A DNA stretch of 64,000 nucleotides, from NCBI GenBank assembly GCA_963837425.1, contig CAWINH010000006.1:558001-622000 (forward strand). Direction: 5' to 3'. How positions within the stretch are numbered: position 1 is the first letter of the stretch; every line of letters starts with the position of its first letter. Shown one piece after another: positions 33,617 to 45,473 of the stretch. The position numbers and the translations under genes were made by a program. Source of the stretch: CAWINH01 sp963837425. Lineage in GTDB: Bacteria > Chloroflexota > Limnocylindria > QHBO01. The notes under the pieces were generated by a model that was not told the DNA's origin, did no database searches, and saw only the letters and a program-made list of their open reading frames with translations.

Positions 33617-33722
33617 CGAGCGCCGGTGCCCGCCCAATGACACCGGCGCTCGAAGGAGGGAGGGTGGAGGTAGAAACCCATCTGGATCTCCAACTCGCAG
33701 GATGAAATCTACGGCCCCTGCG
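33617..33722 (-). other. 12-bp hairpin and AT-richer structured stretch
   Basis: CGAGCGCCGGTG (33617-33628) pairs perfectly with 33641-33652. Next to it a stretch of lower GC holds CGCAGG/CCTGCG (33696-33701, 33717-33722) and GTAGA/TCTAC. On the minus strand the large hairpin comes last and is followed by TGTTGTCTGG, so a small RNA ending there, upstream of the MBL gene, is possible. No known RNA family was recognised. Confidence 0.3.
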
Positions 33723-33799
33723 TGAATCCCAAAGACCCCTACCGCTTAAGAAACCTGAACCTTCGAGCGGGACTCGAACGGCCCCGCGCGAATGCGACA

Positions 33800-34984
33800 A
33801 TGCGCCCCCGATGTCGACACTCCTCAAGGGCCTCGTCGCGGGGTCCACCCTCCCGCTCGGCCCGGCGAGAATGGGTCTGGGGCTCTCGGGGGCGCGAAGG
33901 AACGGGAGGGGGGAGAGGGTCGTCGCGGTTCTCGTCCCGCACGTGGCGGCTTCGGTTGCGACCCCGTAGGGCCAGGTGGGTGGCGGCCATCGCTGCCATC
34001 GGCGGCGGTGCGGTGCTCGCCGCGCTCCTCCTGCCCGGGGAGCTCCCCTGGGCGAGCTCCCCGACACCGACCGGCGCGCCGAGCGTGTCGGCCAGTCCGA
34101 CCGTGCTGCCAATCTCGAGCGCGCCGACCACCGCGGTCCCCTCGGCGACGCCTTCGGACCCGCACGGCCTGGTGACCCCGACCGGCGTCCCGGTCACCGT
34201 CCTCGGCCGCACGGCGGACGGCAGGTTCACGGTGACGACGCCCTGTGGACGGATCGCGACGATCGGCGGCGGAGTGCCGATCTACGGCGCCACCGTGGTC
34301 ATCGATCCGGGGCATGGCGGGGCAATCGACACCGGGGCCGTGGAGAACGGCATCATCGAGCGCGACCTGAACATGGCGGTCGCCAGCGCAACTGCCGCCG
34401 ATCTACGAGCGCACGGCATCACCGTGGTCCTGACCCGAACCTCCGATTACGGAACGATCCTGCCGGTGCGTGCCGAGCTCGCGGACGCGCTCGGGGCACG
34501 GCTGATGGTGTCGATCCACCACAACTCGGCGCCGTCACGCCCGCCGACATCGAGCGAGCCGGGAACCGAGGTCTTCGTCCAGGCGTCGGCGGCCTCGCAG
34601 CGGCTTGGCGGGCTCCTGTACGCCGCCGTGACCGCCGCGCTCGCTTCGTCCTACGACCTGACCTGGTACCGCAGCCCGGACGCCGGCGTGCTTCGGGTGC
34701 TGCAGACCGATGGGCAGGAGACGTACGGGATGATCAGGAACCCCCGCACGACCACCGCGCTCATCGAGATGGGCTGGATCCTCAATCCCGCGGAGGTCGC
34801 TGACGTGTATTCGGCCCCCTCGTACGTGCCGGTTGCCGCCGCCGCGCTGGCCGCTGCGGTCGAGCGGTATCTCTCCGGCGCCCCGAGCAACGTGCCCGTC
34901 GGCGGCCGCACCTTCAACGCTCGCCTGGCGCTGGGCACCGACCAGTGCACCGACCCCGCGCTCGAGGCGCCCAGCGTCCCGTAG
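33800..34984 (+). CDS. N-acetylmuramoyl-L-alanine amidase (Amidase_3)
   Basis: This zinc amidase cleaves the bond between MurNAc and the peptide stem of peptidoglycan. The AmiC-type catalytic set is complete: VVIDPGHGGAIDTGAV (His), ENGIIERDLNMAVA (Glu), LMVSIHHNSAPSRP (His) and TTALIEMGWILNP (Glu). The N-terminus has one hydrophobic anchor (WVAAIAAIGGGAVLAALLLP) and a Ser/Pro/Thr linker, so the enzyme is exported or membrane-anchored. The start is uncertain: the ATG at 33800 gives an Arg/Ser-rich leader that may be spurious, and a GTG at 33980 begins just at the hydrophobic segment. Confidence 0.85.
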   Translation: MRPRCRHSSRASSRGPPSRSARREWVWGSRGREGTGGGRGSSRFSSRTWRLRLRPRRARWVAAIAAIGGGAVLAALLLPGELPWASSPTPTGAPSVSASPTVLPISSAPTTAVPSATPSDPHGLVTPTGVPVTVLGRTADGRFTVTTPCGRIATIGGGVPIYGATVVIDPGHGGAIDTGAVENGIIERDLNMAVASATAADLRAHGITVVLTRTSDYGTILPVRAELADALGARLMVSIHHNSAPSRPPTSSEPGTEVFVQASAASQRLGGLLYAAVTAALASSYDLTWYRSPDAGVLRVLQTDGQETYGMIRNPRTTTALIEMGWILNPAEVADVYSAPSYVPVAAAALAAAVERYLSGAPSNVPVGGRTFNARLALGTDQCTDPALEAPSVP

Positions 34985-34987
34985 CGC

Positions 34988-36667
34988 CTACATCGAGTCC
35001 GGCGCGGAGATCCCCATCAGGCCCAGCCCGTTGGCGAGTACCTGGCGCGCCGCATCGGTGAGGGCCAGCCGCGCGCGGGAGAGGGCGGCCTCGGCAGGGT
35101 CATCGGTCAGGACCCGACAGTCGCGGTAGAACGCGCTGAAGAGCTGGGACGTCTCGAGGCAGAACCGCGTCAGCTCGTGCGTCTCGCGACGCTCCGCCGA
35201 GTCGGTCACGACCTCGGGGAGGGCCACCATCCGGCGCAGCAGCGCCAGCTCTGCGGGATGGCGCAGCAGGTCGACCGCGGCCGCGTCATCGGGCGCCAGG
35301 CCGGCCTCGATCCCGTTCCGCAGGATCGAGCTGCAGCGCGCGTGCGCGTACTGGGCGTAGTAGACCGGGTTCTCGGCCGACTGGCTCTTCGCCAGCTCGA
35401 TGTCGAAGTCGATCCCGCTGCTCGCCGCGCGGGAGCCGAAGAACCAGCGCGCGGCATCCGCGCCGATCTCGGCGAGCAGCTCGTCGAGCGAGACGAACTC
35501 ACCGGAGCGCTTCGACATCGAGTCGAGCTGGCCGCCGCGCACGAATCGGACCCAGGCGATGAGGATCATCTGCACCGCGTCGCGATCGTGGCCGAGCGCC
35601 TGGGCGGCGTTTCGGACCCGCGCCACCGTGCCGTGGTGGTCCTCGCCCCAGACGTAGATGAGGTCGTCGAACCCGCGGCTGAACTTCTCGGCGACGTACC
35701 CGATGTCCGAGGCGAAGTAGGTCGGCTCGCCGTTCGAGCGGAAGATCACGCGGTCCTTGTCGTCCCCGTACGCGGTGGAGCGGAACCAGGTGGCGCCGTC
35801 CTGCTCGTAGACGTGGCGCCGTGCGCGGAGCGCCTCGATCGGCGGCTCACCCAGCCATCGTCATGGAGCGACTCCTCGCCCTTCCACACGTCGAAATGGA
35901 CGCCGAGCCGGGCGAGGCTCGCCTCGATCCCGGCCCGCACCCGCTCGGACGCCCAGCGGCCGAGCACCCGCCCGGGTCGGCGTCCGGCGCCTGGCGCGGC
36001 GGCCCAGACCGCTCGGGGACCGCGGTCGCCAGGTCGGCGACGTAGTCGCCGTGATAGCCGTCCTCGGGGATCGGCTCGCCGCGGCGACGCGCGAGCACCG
36101 AGAGGCCGAGGTTGCGGACCTGGGCGCCGAAGTCGTTGAAGTAGTACTCGCGCGTGACGTCGTGGCCGGCCGCGCTCGAGCACCCGGCACAGCAGGTCGC
36201 CGACGAATGCGCCGCGCGCGTTGCCGACGGTGAGCGGGCCGGTCGGGTTGGCGGAGACGAACTCGACGTTGATCCCGGCGTGGTGCTGCGGCGTGGCTCG
36301 AGGGTTCCGAACGGATCGCCCGCGCGATCGCGGATGGCCGCCACCTGTCCGGCGAGCCAGGCCTCGGGAGCCGCAGGTTGATGAAGCCGGGCGGGGCGAC
36401 GACCACCTCGGCGACGCCTGGCGGGGTGCCGAGCTCGCGCGCAGCGCATCGGCGATCTCGCATCGGGGCGCGCGCGCACGATCGGGCGCCAGCTGGAGCG
36501 CCGCGTTCGTCGCGAAGTCGCCGTGCTCGGCGCGGGCCGGCCGCTCGATCGCGACCGCCGGCAGGCGGCGGCTCCAGGCGGCGGCGGGTCAAGCGCCGAG
36601 TCGGCGACCGCGCGCTCGATCGCTGCGTCGACAGGCGTCGCGCAGCTCGTCGCGGATGCCCGCTCAC
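34988..36667 (-). CDS. argS: Arginyl-tRNA synthetase, multiply frameshifted in this sequence
   Basis: ArgS charges tRNA-Arg. The intact 3' part (34988 to about 35845) shows WGEDHHGTVARVRNAAQALG, the KMSKS-like DSMSKRSGEFVSLDELL and a DALR anticodon-binding domain. Upstream, pieces in different frames give AAGHDVTREYYFNDFGAQVR, NVEFVSANPTGPLTVGNARG and AIERAVADSALD. Breaks lie near 35847, 35975, 36172 and 36297 and close to the start. The HIGH position reads TVGN. The GTG start overlaps the ftcD stop (GTGA). Since argS is normally essential, I read the breaks as sequence errors, not decay. Confidence 0.85.
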
Positions 36668-37574
36668 CGTTCGCGGGCCAGCCGCAGCTCCAGCGCCTGG
36701 TCGGGGGAGAAGCTCGCGCAGGCCAAGGGCATCGGCGGCAACCTCGAGCAGGGCCCCGGTCGGCGCCAGGCCGATGAGCTCGCAGTGGTCGATATCGGTC
36801 CCTGCTTCGCGCGCCAGGCGCCGGATCTCGCGGACGACGGCCGGCGATCCCGGTCCGCTCCCAGTCGACGAGGTTCATGCTGACCTGCGCGTAGGGCCGC
36901 TCGCCCGGATTCTCGAGAAGCAGGCCCATCGCCTGGACCGCCGGCAATCCGCCCGACGATTCGCGGATCGTCTGCGCGATCACTTCGCGACGCCGATGTC
37001 GTCCGTGGCGAGGTTGACGTTGAACGCGATGAGCGGCTTGCGCGCCCCGACCGCCACCGCGCCGCCGCGAGGGTGCATGCGCGGGGGCCAAAGTCGGGGT
37101 CGCGGTCCGGGTTGACGCCGATCTCCTCCTTGAGCCCCTCGTACTGGCCGCGGCGAACGTCGGCCAGGCGGCGGCGGTCGGGGCGCAGAGCGGCCTCCCC
37201 ATAGAGGTAGACCGGGATCTCGTAGAGCTTGGCGATGAGCTCGCCGAAGCGCCGGGCGAGGTCGACGCACTCCTGATCCGGGTGTGGCCCAGCGGACGAA
37301 GGGGATGACGTCGACGGCGCCGATGCGCGGATGGGCCCCGTGTGCTGGCTCATGTCGATGAGCTCCAGCGCGCGTCCGACCGCGGCGGTCGCCGCCTTGA
37401 CGACGGCTCGGCGTTCCCCGCGAAGGTGACGACGCTGCGGTTGTGCGTCTCGTCGCGGGAGTGGTCGAGGAGGGTGACGCCGTCGATCTGGCCGATGGCG
37501 TGGACGATCTCCTCGAGGACCTCGGGCCGCCTGCCCTCGGAGAAGTTCGGGACGCATTCGATCAGGCTCGGCAC
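36664..37574 (-). CDS. ftcD: Glutamate formimidoyltransferase, multiply frameshifted
   Basis: This enzyme transfers the formimino group of N-formimino-glutamate to THF, the last step of one histidine pathway. Readable pieces from the GTG at 37574 are SLIECVPNFSEGRRPEVLEE, LLDHSRDETHNRSVVTFAGN, ALELIDMSQHTG, RRFGELIAKLYEIPVYLYGE, GQYEGLKEEIGVNPDRDPDF and RKPLIAFNVNLATDDIGVAK. They fall in all three frames, with breaks every 60-150 bases. The cyclodeaminase domain is not fused here; a separate one lies at 50.7 kb. The gene belongs to the hutU-SIS-ftcD-argS run. Confidence 0.85.
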
Positions 37575-37579
37575 GCTCC

Positions 37580-38692
37580 TCAGGCCTCGGCCGCAGCGGC
37601 CTGCCGCGGGTCCTCGCGACCCATGGTGTCCGGGTTCACGCCACGAGCTCGCGCCACGCGTTCGGCAAGCAGCTGCAGCGGAATGGCGGACGCCAGCGCG
37701 CAACCGGAGAGGCGGGGCAGCCGCCCGCTGAGCGGCACGCCAGCCCGTCCGGCCGGCGTCAGCTCGAGCGGAGGTCGTCACCGAGGTCCGCGGCAAGGAT
37801 GGCCGCCGCCGGCATGCCCAGCGCCCTCGCCGAGCGGAGGACCGCCCGGGCGCGGTCGAGGAGCGCGGCCCCGCCGACTCGCCATCGGTCAGGAGCAGGA
37901 CCAGCCCGGTGTGCTCATCGCCGCGGCGAGGTGGCCGTGGAGGACCGTCTCGAGCTCGAGCGCCAGCGTCGGCAGGTGTGCGCCCTCCGCGATCTTCAGG
38001 GCGAGCTCGCGTGCGCTCGCGAAATCGATCCCGGAGCCCCGACATCAGTCGGTCGAGCCGGAGGGCGGCCGCGACGTCGGCCGCGGGCCGCGCGTCTCGC
38101 TGCGGCCAGCAGCGATCGGATCGCGGCGGCGTCGGGCTTCTTGCCCTTCAACCGGGTCGCGAGCGCCACCCGGCGACGACCGGTGAGACATAGCCGATCG
38201 TGTGGCACCAGCTCTGGTCCTGCTCGCCCGTCTGGAGGATGAGCTCCGCTGCCTCGGCGCCTGGCGACCCCTTGCCGACGGTGATGAGCACGGTCGTCGC
38301 GCCCGCCGCACGCGCCGCGCGGATCGCCTCGTTCGTCGCCTTCGTGCCGCCCTCATGCGAGATCGCGATGAGCACCCCATCCGCGAGCGGCCGCCGGATC
38401 GCCTCGAGCGCCGGAATGGCGCGGGGCTCCCGGCCCGGCGCCAGCTCGAGGGCCTCGGGTCAGCAGGGTCACGATGGCCATCGCCGCGTGCTCCGAGGTC
38501 CCGCAGCCGGTGACGTGGATCGGCTGGGCCGCCTCGACCGCGGCTCGGACCGCGCTGGCGACGGTCTCGAGGACCTCGTCCTCGGCGAGTCGATGCAGCA
38601 GCCGCTCGGAGTGGGCCGGCTCGGCCGCGATCATCTCGCTCATCACGTACGGCGGCTTGCCCCTGAATGCGGGCACCGATGACGGCGCCCAT
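37580..38692 (-). CDS. SIS-domain (sugar isomerase fold) protein, multiply frameshifted
   Basis: The frame is broken several times, but the order of pieces is clear. They are SERLLHRLAEDEVLETVASA, the phosphosugar-site PIHVTGCGTSEHAAMAIVTL, ISHEGGTKATNEAIRAARAA, TVLITVGKGSPGAEAAELIL and a C-terminal ASAIPLQLLAERVARARGVN ending at the TGA at 37580. This is the isomerase fold of GlmS/AgaS-type proteins without the glutaminase domain. SIS members bind phosphosugars as isomerases, deaminases or regulators. Its place between hutU and ftcD is unexpected and its substrate unknown. The start may be 38692 or the ATG at 38643. Confidence 0.72.
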
Positions 38693-38766
38693 GGGTCCGG
38701 AGGACCGGGAAGGACCGAGTCGGGCGCGCGCGTCACGCGCGCATCATGCCCCAACCGGGTGCACGC

Positions 38767-40449
38767 TCAGCGCTCCATCGGGATCCGGGATGCCCGCGCT
38801 CGCGGGCGACCTCGATCGCCCGCTCGTAGCCCGCGTCGGCGTGGCGCAGGACGCCCATGCCGGGGTCGGTCGTCAGGACGCGCTCCAGCCTGCGCGGCGG
38901 CCTCGGGGGTCCCATCGGCGACGACGACCATGCCGGCGTGGAGCGAGTAGCCGATGCCGACGCCGCCGCCGTGGTGGAAGCTGACCCAGGTCGCGCCGGC
39001 AGCCGTATTGACGAGCGCGTTGAGGATCGGCCAGTCGGCGATGGCGTCCGACCCGTCGCGCATCGCCCTCGGTCTCGCGGTACGGGCTTGCGACCGAGCC
39101 GGCGTCGAGATGGTCCCGCCCGATGACGATCGGCGCTTCGATCTCGCCCGACGCACCAGCTCGTTGAACCGCAGGCCGGCCTTGGCCCGCTCGCCATAGC
39201 CGAGCCAGCAGATCCGCGCCGGAAGGCCCTGGAACGGCACCTTCTCCTCGGCCAGGCCCAGCCAGCGGTGGAGGCTGGCATCGTGGGAAACAGCTCCATC
39301 AGCGCGGCTCGGTGGCGGCGATGTCTCGGGGTCTCCGGAGAGTGCCACCCAGCGGAAGGGCCCCTTGCCCTCGCAGAAGAGCGGGCGGATGAAGGCGGGC
39401 ACGAAGCCGGGGAAGTCGAACGCGTTCGTCACGCCAGCCTCGGCGCCTGAGGCGCGGATGTTGTTGCCGTAGTCGAAGGTGACCGAGCCCGTGCGCCTGA
39501 AGGCGAGCATCGCGCGGACGTGCTCGGCCATGGCGGCCATCGGCGCGCGGACGTAGCTCGTCGGGATCGCTGTCGCGCAGCGCCAGCGCCTCGGCGAACG
39601 AAAAGCCCGTTCGGGACGTAGCCGTTGAGCGGGTCGTGCGCGCTGGTCTGGTCGGTGACGAGCGTCGGGCTGCCAGCCGTCGGCGGACGAGCTCGGGCAG
39701 GACATCGGCGGCGTTCGCGACCAGCGCGACCGATGGTGCGCGCCACGCCGTCGGCCCGCCAGCGTCGACCAGCGCCAGCGCCTCGTCGAGCCGGTCAGTG
39801 AGCTCGTCGACGTAGCGCGACCTCGAGGCGCCGCTGGGCACGCGCCTGGTCGACCTCGACGCCGAGCGCGACGCCCTCGTTCATCGTGATCGCCAGCGGC
39901 TGCGCGCCGCCCATCCCGCCCAGGCCGGCGGTGATCGTGACTGTCCCGCGCAGCGAGCCGCCGAAGTGCTGGCGCGCCGCCTCGGCGAAGGTCTCGTACG
40001 TGCCCTGGATGATTCCCTGGGTCGCGATGTAGATCCAGGAGCCCGCGGTCATCTGGCCGTACATCGTCAGGCCCGGCGCGTTCCAGCTCGCGGAACTGCT
40101 CCCAGGTCGCCCAATGCGGCACGAGGTTCGCGTTCGCGATCAGGACGCGCGGCGCGTCGGGGGTCGTGCGGAAGACGCCGACCGGCTTGCCCGATCTGGA
40201 TCAGCAGCGTCTCGTCGTTCTCGAGCCGCCGCAGCTCGGCGACGATCGCGTCGAAGCCTCCCAGCTGCGCGCCGCGCGGCCGGTGCCGCCATAGACGACG
40301 AGGTGGTCGGGGTCCTCGGCCACCTCCGGGTCGAGGTTGTTCATGAGCATCCGCAGCGCGGCCTCCTGCTGCCAGCCCTTGCAGGACAGGCTGGTGCCGC
40401 GTGGCGCTCGGATCGTGCGCGGGCCGGAGGCGCGGGCGGTCGTCGTCAT
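38767..40449 (-). CDS. hutU: Urocanate hydratase, multiply frameshifted
   Basis: HutU converts urocanate to imidazolonepropionate with tightly bound NAD+. From the ATG at 40449 the pieces are LSCKGWQQEAALRMLMNNLD, PDHLVVYGGTGRAARSWE, FRELE then MYGQMTAGSWIYIATQGIIQ, VTITAGLGGMGGAQPLAITM, DPLNGYVPNG, CEGKGPFRWVALSGDPE, ARICWLGYGERAKAGLRFNE and WVSFHHGGGVGIGYSLHAGM. The order and spacing are those of a normal protein of about 555 residues. Indels go both ways: one base missing near 40257, one extra near 40195. hutH lies 3.4 kb away on the same strand. Confidence 0.9.
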
Positions 40450-40674
40450 GGCCCGGATGGTACGCCGGGCTCGCACCGCATCGGCCACCGGTGTCTTCGG
40501 CCCACGGCTCATTAGCCCACGGCGTATTAGGCGGAGTAATGCAACGGACCGGAAAGGCCCGTATCGGCTGCTTCGGTGGCGCTCCGATATCCCGCGGGTA
40601 ATCAACCGGCCCCGAATCGGCGGTCCAGGCGCCGGTGCATTCCCCGGCCTGATACCGGCGCCCGCTGCCGCCGT
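40450..40674. promoter_or_regulatory. hutU upstream region with terminator hairpin
   Basis: The gap contains GGCGCCGGT/ACCGGCGCC (40628-40636, 40654-40662), a perfect 9-bp stem just past the stop of the propeller-like protein gene, probably its terminator. Nearer hutU an AT-richer part (about 40505-40540) with TTGCAT and TAATAC on the minus strand may hold the hutU promoter, though the spacing is not canonical. Confidence 0.45.
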
Positions 40675-42377
40675 TCAGGAGCCGAGGATCGGGCCCTCGA
40701 TCAGCACGGGGACCTGGCGCGTCGCATCGGCCCCGAGGACGCCGCTGGCGATGATCACCAGCTTGCCGTCGGGGTCCAGGCTGGCGCCGGTCACGAGCAT
40801 CCTGCTCTTCGCGGCATACGCGACCCGCGGTCCGTCCCAGGTCCGACCGTCGGTCGAGGTCCACACTTCGACCGTGTCGGCGAGCGGCTGGCCTCCCTGG
40901 TCGGGCGTCCATGCCGACGACGGGAACTGGCCGCCGACCGCCACGATCCGGTCGGCCACATCGATCAGTCCCTTGATGCTGTGCGTTGGGTCGCCGCGGT
41001 ACGCGAGGTCCCAGGCCAGGCCGTCGGTGGAGACCCAGATCGCCGGATCGGATGCCGCGGCGATGTTCGCGTCCCCGATGGATCCGGCAGCCACGTAGAG
41101 GCCGGAGTGGAAGGCGATCGAAACGATGCCGCTGAGTGGCGTGCCGAGAGCCGCGCTCTGCCAGGTGCCTCCCCCGTCAAACGAGACGGCCGTCGCCGCT
41201 CCGGTGCCGTCGGGCGCGCCGCCGGCGGCAACCACGCGGTCGGGTCCTCGCGCCACGTCGCTCGCGGCGGTCAGGCCGGGGATCGGCACCTCCGACCATT
41301 GCGTCCCGTCGGCCGAGGTCCACGCCGCCGCGGCGCCCGCCTCGCCGGTCGCGCCGCGCGGGCAGCCGACGGCGACCCATCCCGAGTCGGTCTCGGTGGC
41401 GGCGGTGATCAAGCCGCATTCGCCGACGGCGGGGTTCGACGGTCCGAAGGCCATCATGCAATGCATGTCGCCATGCGTGAACGAGATCCGGGGCGTGCCG
41501 AACTCGGAGTCGGCAAGGAACCAGTACCCGACCGCAACCGCTCCGCCCTTGCCGATGGCGAGGTCGGTGAAGGCATACCCGCCGTTGACGCCTGCCGGGA
41601 GCGGTTCGAGGTCACCGACCTGGTACCAGCTCTCGCCCGTCTGCTGGACCCAGAGACCAAGTCCGTCCGCCGCCCGTCCGACCGCGAGCAGCCGGTCGCC
41701 GAGAGTACCCAGCGCTACCACGCGGTCGCCGGGCGAGCGGCGCGTTCCCATCGGGATCGCCGTGACCTCGGTCAGCACTGACGGGGCCGGTGACGCGCCG
41801 ATCACCGCGATGTCGTCGGGGCAGGCGGCCCACTCGCCGTCCGCGACCTCCCCTCCGCCGATATGCAGGTGATCGCCCTCGACGGCCACGACCTGCCCCG
41901 TCGCGTCGAGGAGCTGACGACCCGCGCTCGACTCGCGCGCGACATAGCCGTACGGCCAGATGACCCGCTCCCGGTGACGGGACGGGTCCTCCACCGCCAG
42001 CCCGTCGGTCTCGTCGACGACGAGCGTCCCGGTCAGGAGGGCATCCATGCAGGCTTGCGGCGTTGCGCCCGTGTACGGTGCCTGGGTCGGGATCGCGATG
42101 AGGACGGCCGGGCTGCCGGACGGGGACGGATACGGAGACGAGGACGTGGACGGCGCCGGGGTCCCCTCGCCGGCCGGTGGCCGGGAGGGCTGGACCAGGA
42201 GCGCGACCAGCACCGCCCCGGCCGCGAGCGTGGTGGCCCCCACCAGGGCGATTGGCGCCCAGGGTCGGCTGCGGCGGTGGGCGGCGAGGTCGGGCGGCAT
42301 GCCCCCCGGGGCGCGATTCTCGTGGGCGCGCAGCCGCGCCGAGAGGTCGCCGTCGAACCGGTTCGATCGTCAGTCAT
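40675..42377 (-). CDS. Membrane-anchored beta-propeller-like protein behind an ECF sigma factor, frameshifted near its start
   Basis: The main frame (42300 down to 40675) has a basic segment, one transmembrane helix (PIALVGATTLAAGAVLVALL), a Pro/Ser linker and about 480 extracytoplasmic residues. Repeated blades such as AAAWTSADGTQWSEV, IWVSTDGLAWDLA and EVWTSTDGRTWDG look like sialidase/BNR-type propeller repeats. The likely true start is the ATG at 42377, whose frame joins the main one after a missing base near 42355 (FDGDLSARLRAHENRAPGG). That ATG overlaps the sigma-factor stop by eight bases. The cytoplasmic N-terminus may bind the sigma factor, making this an anti-sigma or sensor protein by inference. 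Confidence 0.62.
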
Positions 42378-42838
42378 CGATCAGTGCCTCGCGGAGGTGT
42401 GCCTTCGCCCGGGAGATCCAGCTCGCAACGGTGCCTGGCGAGATCTCGAGCATCGATGCGATCTCGGCCTGCGTAAATCCGTCAACCACGTTGAGGAGGA
42501 GCGCCGCGCGGTGCTGCGGCGCAGGCCGGCGAGCGCCCGCAGAGCCCGATGTCCGGCGTGACCCACGGGTCCCGCCGGTGCCGCCCGAAGAGGCCCGAAC
42601 CGTCGCCGGCGCAGGCGGTTGAAGGCCAGGCGGAGGCCGATGGTGTGGAGCCAGGCCCGTGCATCGGTCCCGTCGAAGGATCCCAAGCCCTGAAGGCCCG
42701 CAGGTAGGCCTCCTGTGCCACGTCCTTCGCCTCCTCCGTCGTGCAGCACGAGCGTCAGCCGCCGGACAGGCCCGGGTAGTGGCGATCCACGGCGTCGCGA
42801 AGTCGCCGGTCTCGATCGTGGTTGGGCTCCCTTGTCAC
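42370..42838 (-). CDS. ECF-type RNA polymerase sigma factor, frameshifted
   Basis: Pieces in different frames assemble into a short ECF factor of about 155 residues. They are a GTG start (42838) with REPNHDRDRRLRDAVDRHYP, region 2 DVAQEAYLRAFRAWD, DARAWLHTIGLRLAFNRLRR, and region 4 LLLNVVDGFTQAEIASMLEI with SPGTVASWISRAKAHLREAL before the TGA at 42370. At least three breaks occur between about 42540 and 42760. The helix-turn-helix of region 4 is intact. The gene overlaps the membrane protein gene downstream, a common sigma and anti-sigma arrangement. Confidence 0.75.
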
Positions 42839-43155
42839 CTGCCCTCTCACCTCGTACAACACGCCGCTCGGCGAATCCTTGCAGGACGATGCTAAGGCCT
42901 GTTTTGAGTGGCGACTGCCAGGAGGTGGGCTTCCGGTCGAACGCCTCAGCCGAACCCGCGCAAGTCTCAGCTGCTGAGGGCAATCTGTCGGCGGGCGGGA
43001 AGCGAGGACCGAGGTCGCGACTACCTCTCAGTCTGTGCGAAATATGGCGCGCGCAGCGGCCGAAGCGGGGCAATCCCGAGGTAGGCCTCGCCCGTGAGAA
43101 TTGTCCACGGTTGGCGCTCACCAAGCCCAACAGCGCACGACGTCCCCAGGGGGCA
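42839..43155. other. Gene-free stretch upstream of the second ECF sigma gene
   Basis: This 317-base gap has no credible ORF. It should contain the sigma gene's promoter. TTGTCCACG at about 43097-43105 resembles a DnaA box by eight of nine bases. CAGCTGCTGAG near 42968 is a short partial palindrome. I see no repeat or structured RNA. Confidence 0.4.
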
Positions 43156-43901
43156 TCAGTCGTCGCCGAACGGGTTCGGGCGCTTCGGCTTCTCGGGGAT
43201 CCGGAACAGATCGTCCTCGCTGGGCCCCGTGGGCAGCGGGAGGGGCCACTCCTCCCCCTCATCCGGTGGCGCGGTGCGGGACAGGAGGTCGCCCCAGCCG
43301 ACCTCCACGGATTCGCTCAGCTCGCGGCGCACCACCGGGTACCGGTCGTCCCCGGCCACGCGCTGGAAGCCGCCGGAGCGGTAGATCGCCTCCGGTCCCG
43401 CGGATGGGTCCCACGGATCGGGCAGGCCCTCGGGGTAGGCCTCGACGGCGGTGATTCCCCGCCGGTCGAGCTCGGCGCAGGTCGCCGCCAGCAGGGCCGA
43501 TGCGGTCGCCTCCCGATCTTCGACCTCGACGGGAACCTGGAGGCAGGTGATGACCCAGGGCGCCGGCGAGTCTGGGAGCTCGGGGTATCGGTCGCGGATG
43601 ACCTGGGCCCGAGGGTAAACGGAGATCGGGCCGAACTGCGCCCATCCCACCGCCACGCGATCTCCGGCGGCATCGGTCCGGAAGGCGAGCAGGCCATAGG
43701 CGCCGGCCAGGCGTGTACCCGCCAGCAGCCGCGACCGCTTCAGCTCGCGCGCTGCGCCCGATTCCGAAGCCTCGCGGCGCCCGTCGAGCCGCTCCCAGTA
43801 GTCGCAGGTCTGACAGCGCGCTCCTGCCTGGGCGGGGGCCGGGATGGCGTCGAACGACTCCGGGTCGACGAGCTCGAAGGTCAGCGCGTCCGGCCCGGCC
43901 A

Positions 43902-43902
<1 letters not shown>
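43156..43902 (-). CDS. GNAT-like N-acetyltransferase family protein
   Basis: The 248-residue protein has an N-terminal Cys pair followed by aromatic and acidic residues (GARCQTCDYWERLDG). It then has a GNAT-like core: AYGLLAFRTDAAGDRVAVGW, an acetyl-CoA-loop-like region around VITCLQVPVEVEDREATASA, and AELDRRGITAVEAYPEGLPD. This Cys-x2-Cys-x3-Glu start followed by a GNAT fold is familiar from uncharacterised actinobacterial and Chloroflexi proteins. The C-terminal 50 residues are Pro/acid-rich. Its ATG overlaps the hutH stop by one base, so both are translated together. Confidence 0.65.
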
Positions 43903-45419
<1,517 letters not shown>

Positions 45420-45473
45420 CGCGCGGCTCCTTTCGACGCTCCCGGCCAATCCTTCCGGCCGGTGAGGCGACCC

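Noticed and set aside
33760..33785. GCGGGACTCGAAC, resembling the T-arm of a minus-strand tRNA
   Set aside because: The flanking bases do not form the 5-bp T stem, and no acceptor, D or anticodon arm can be folded around it.
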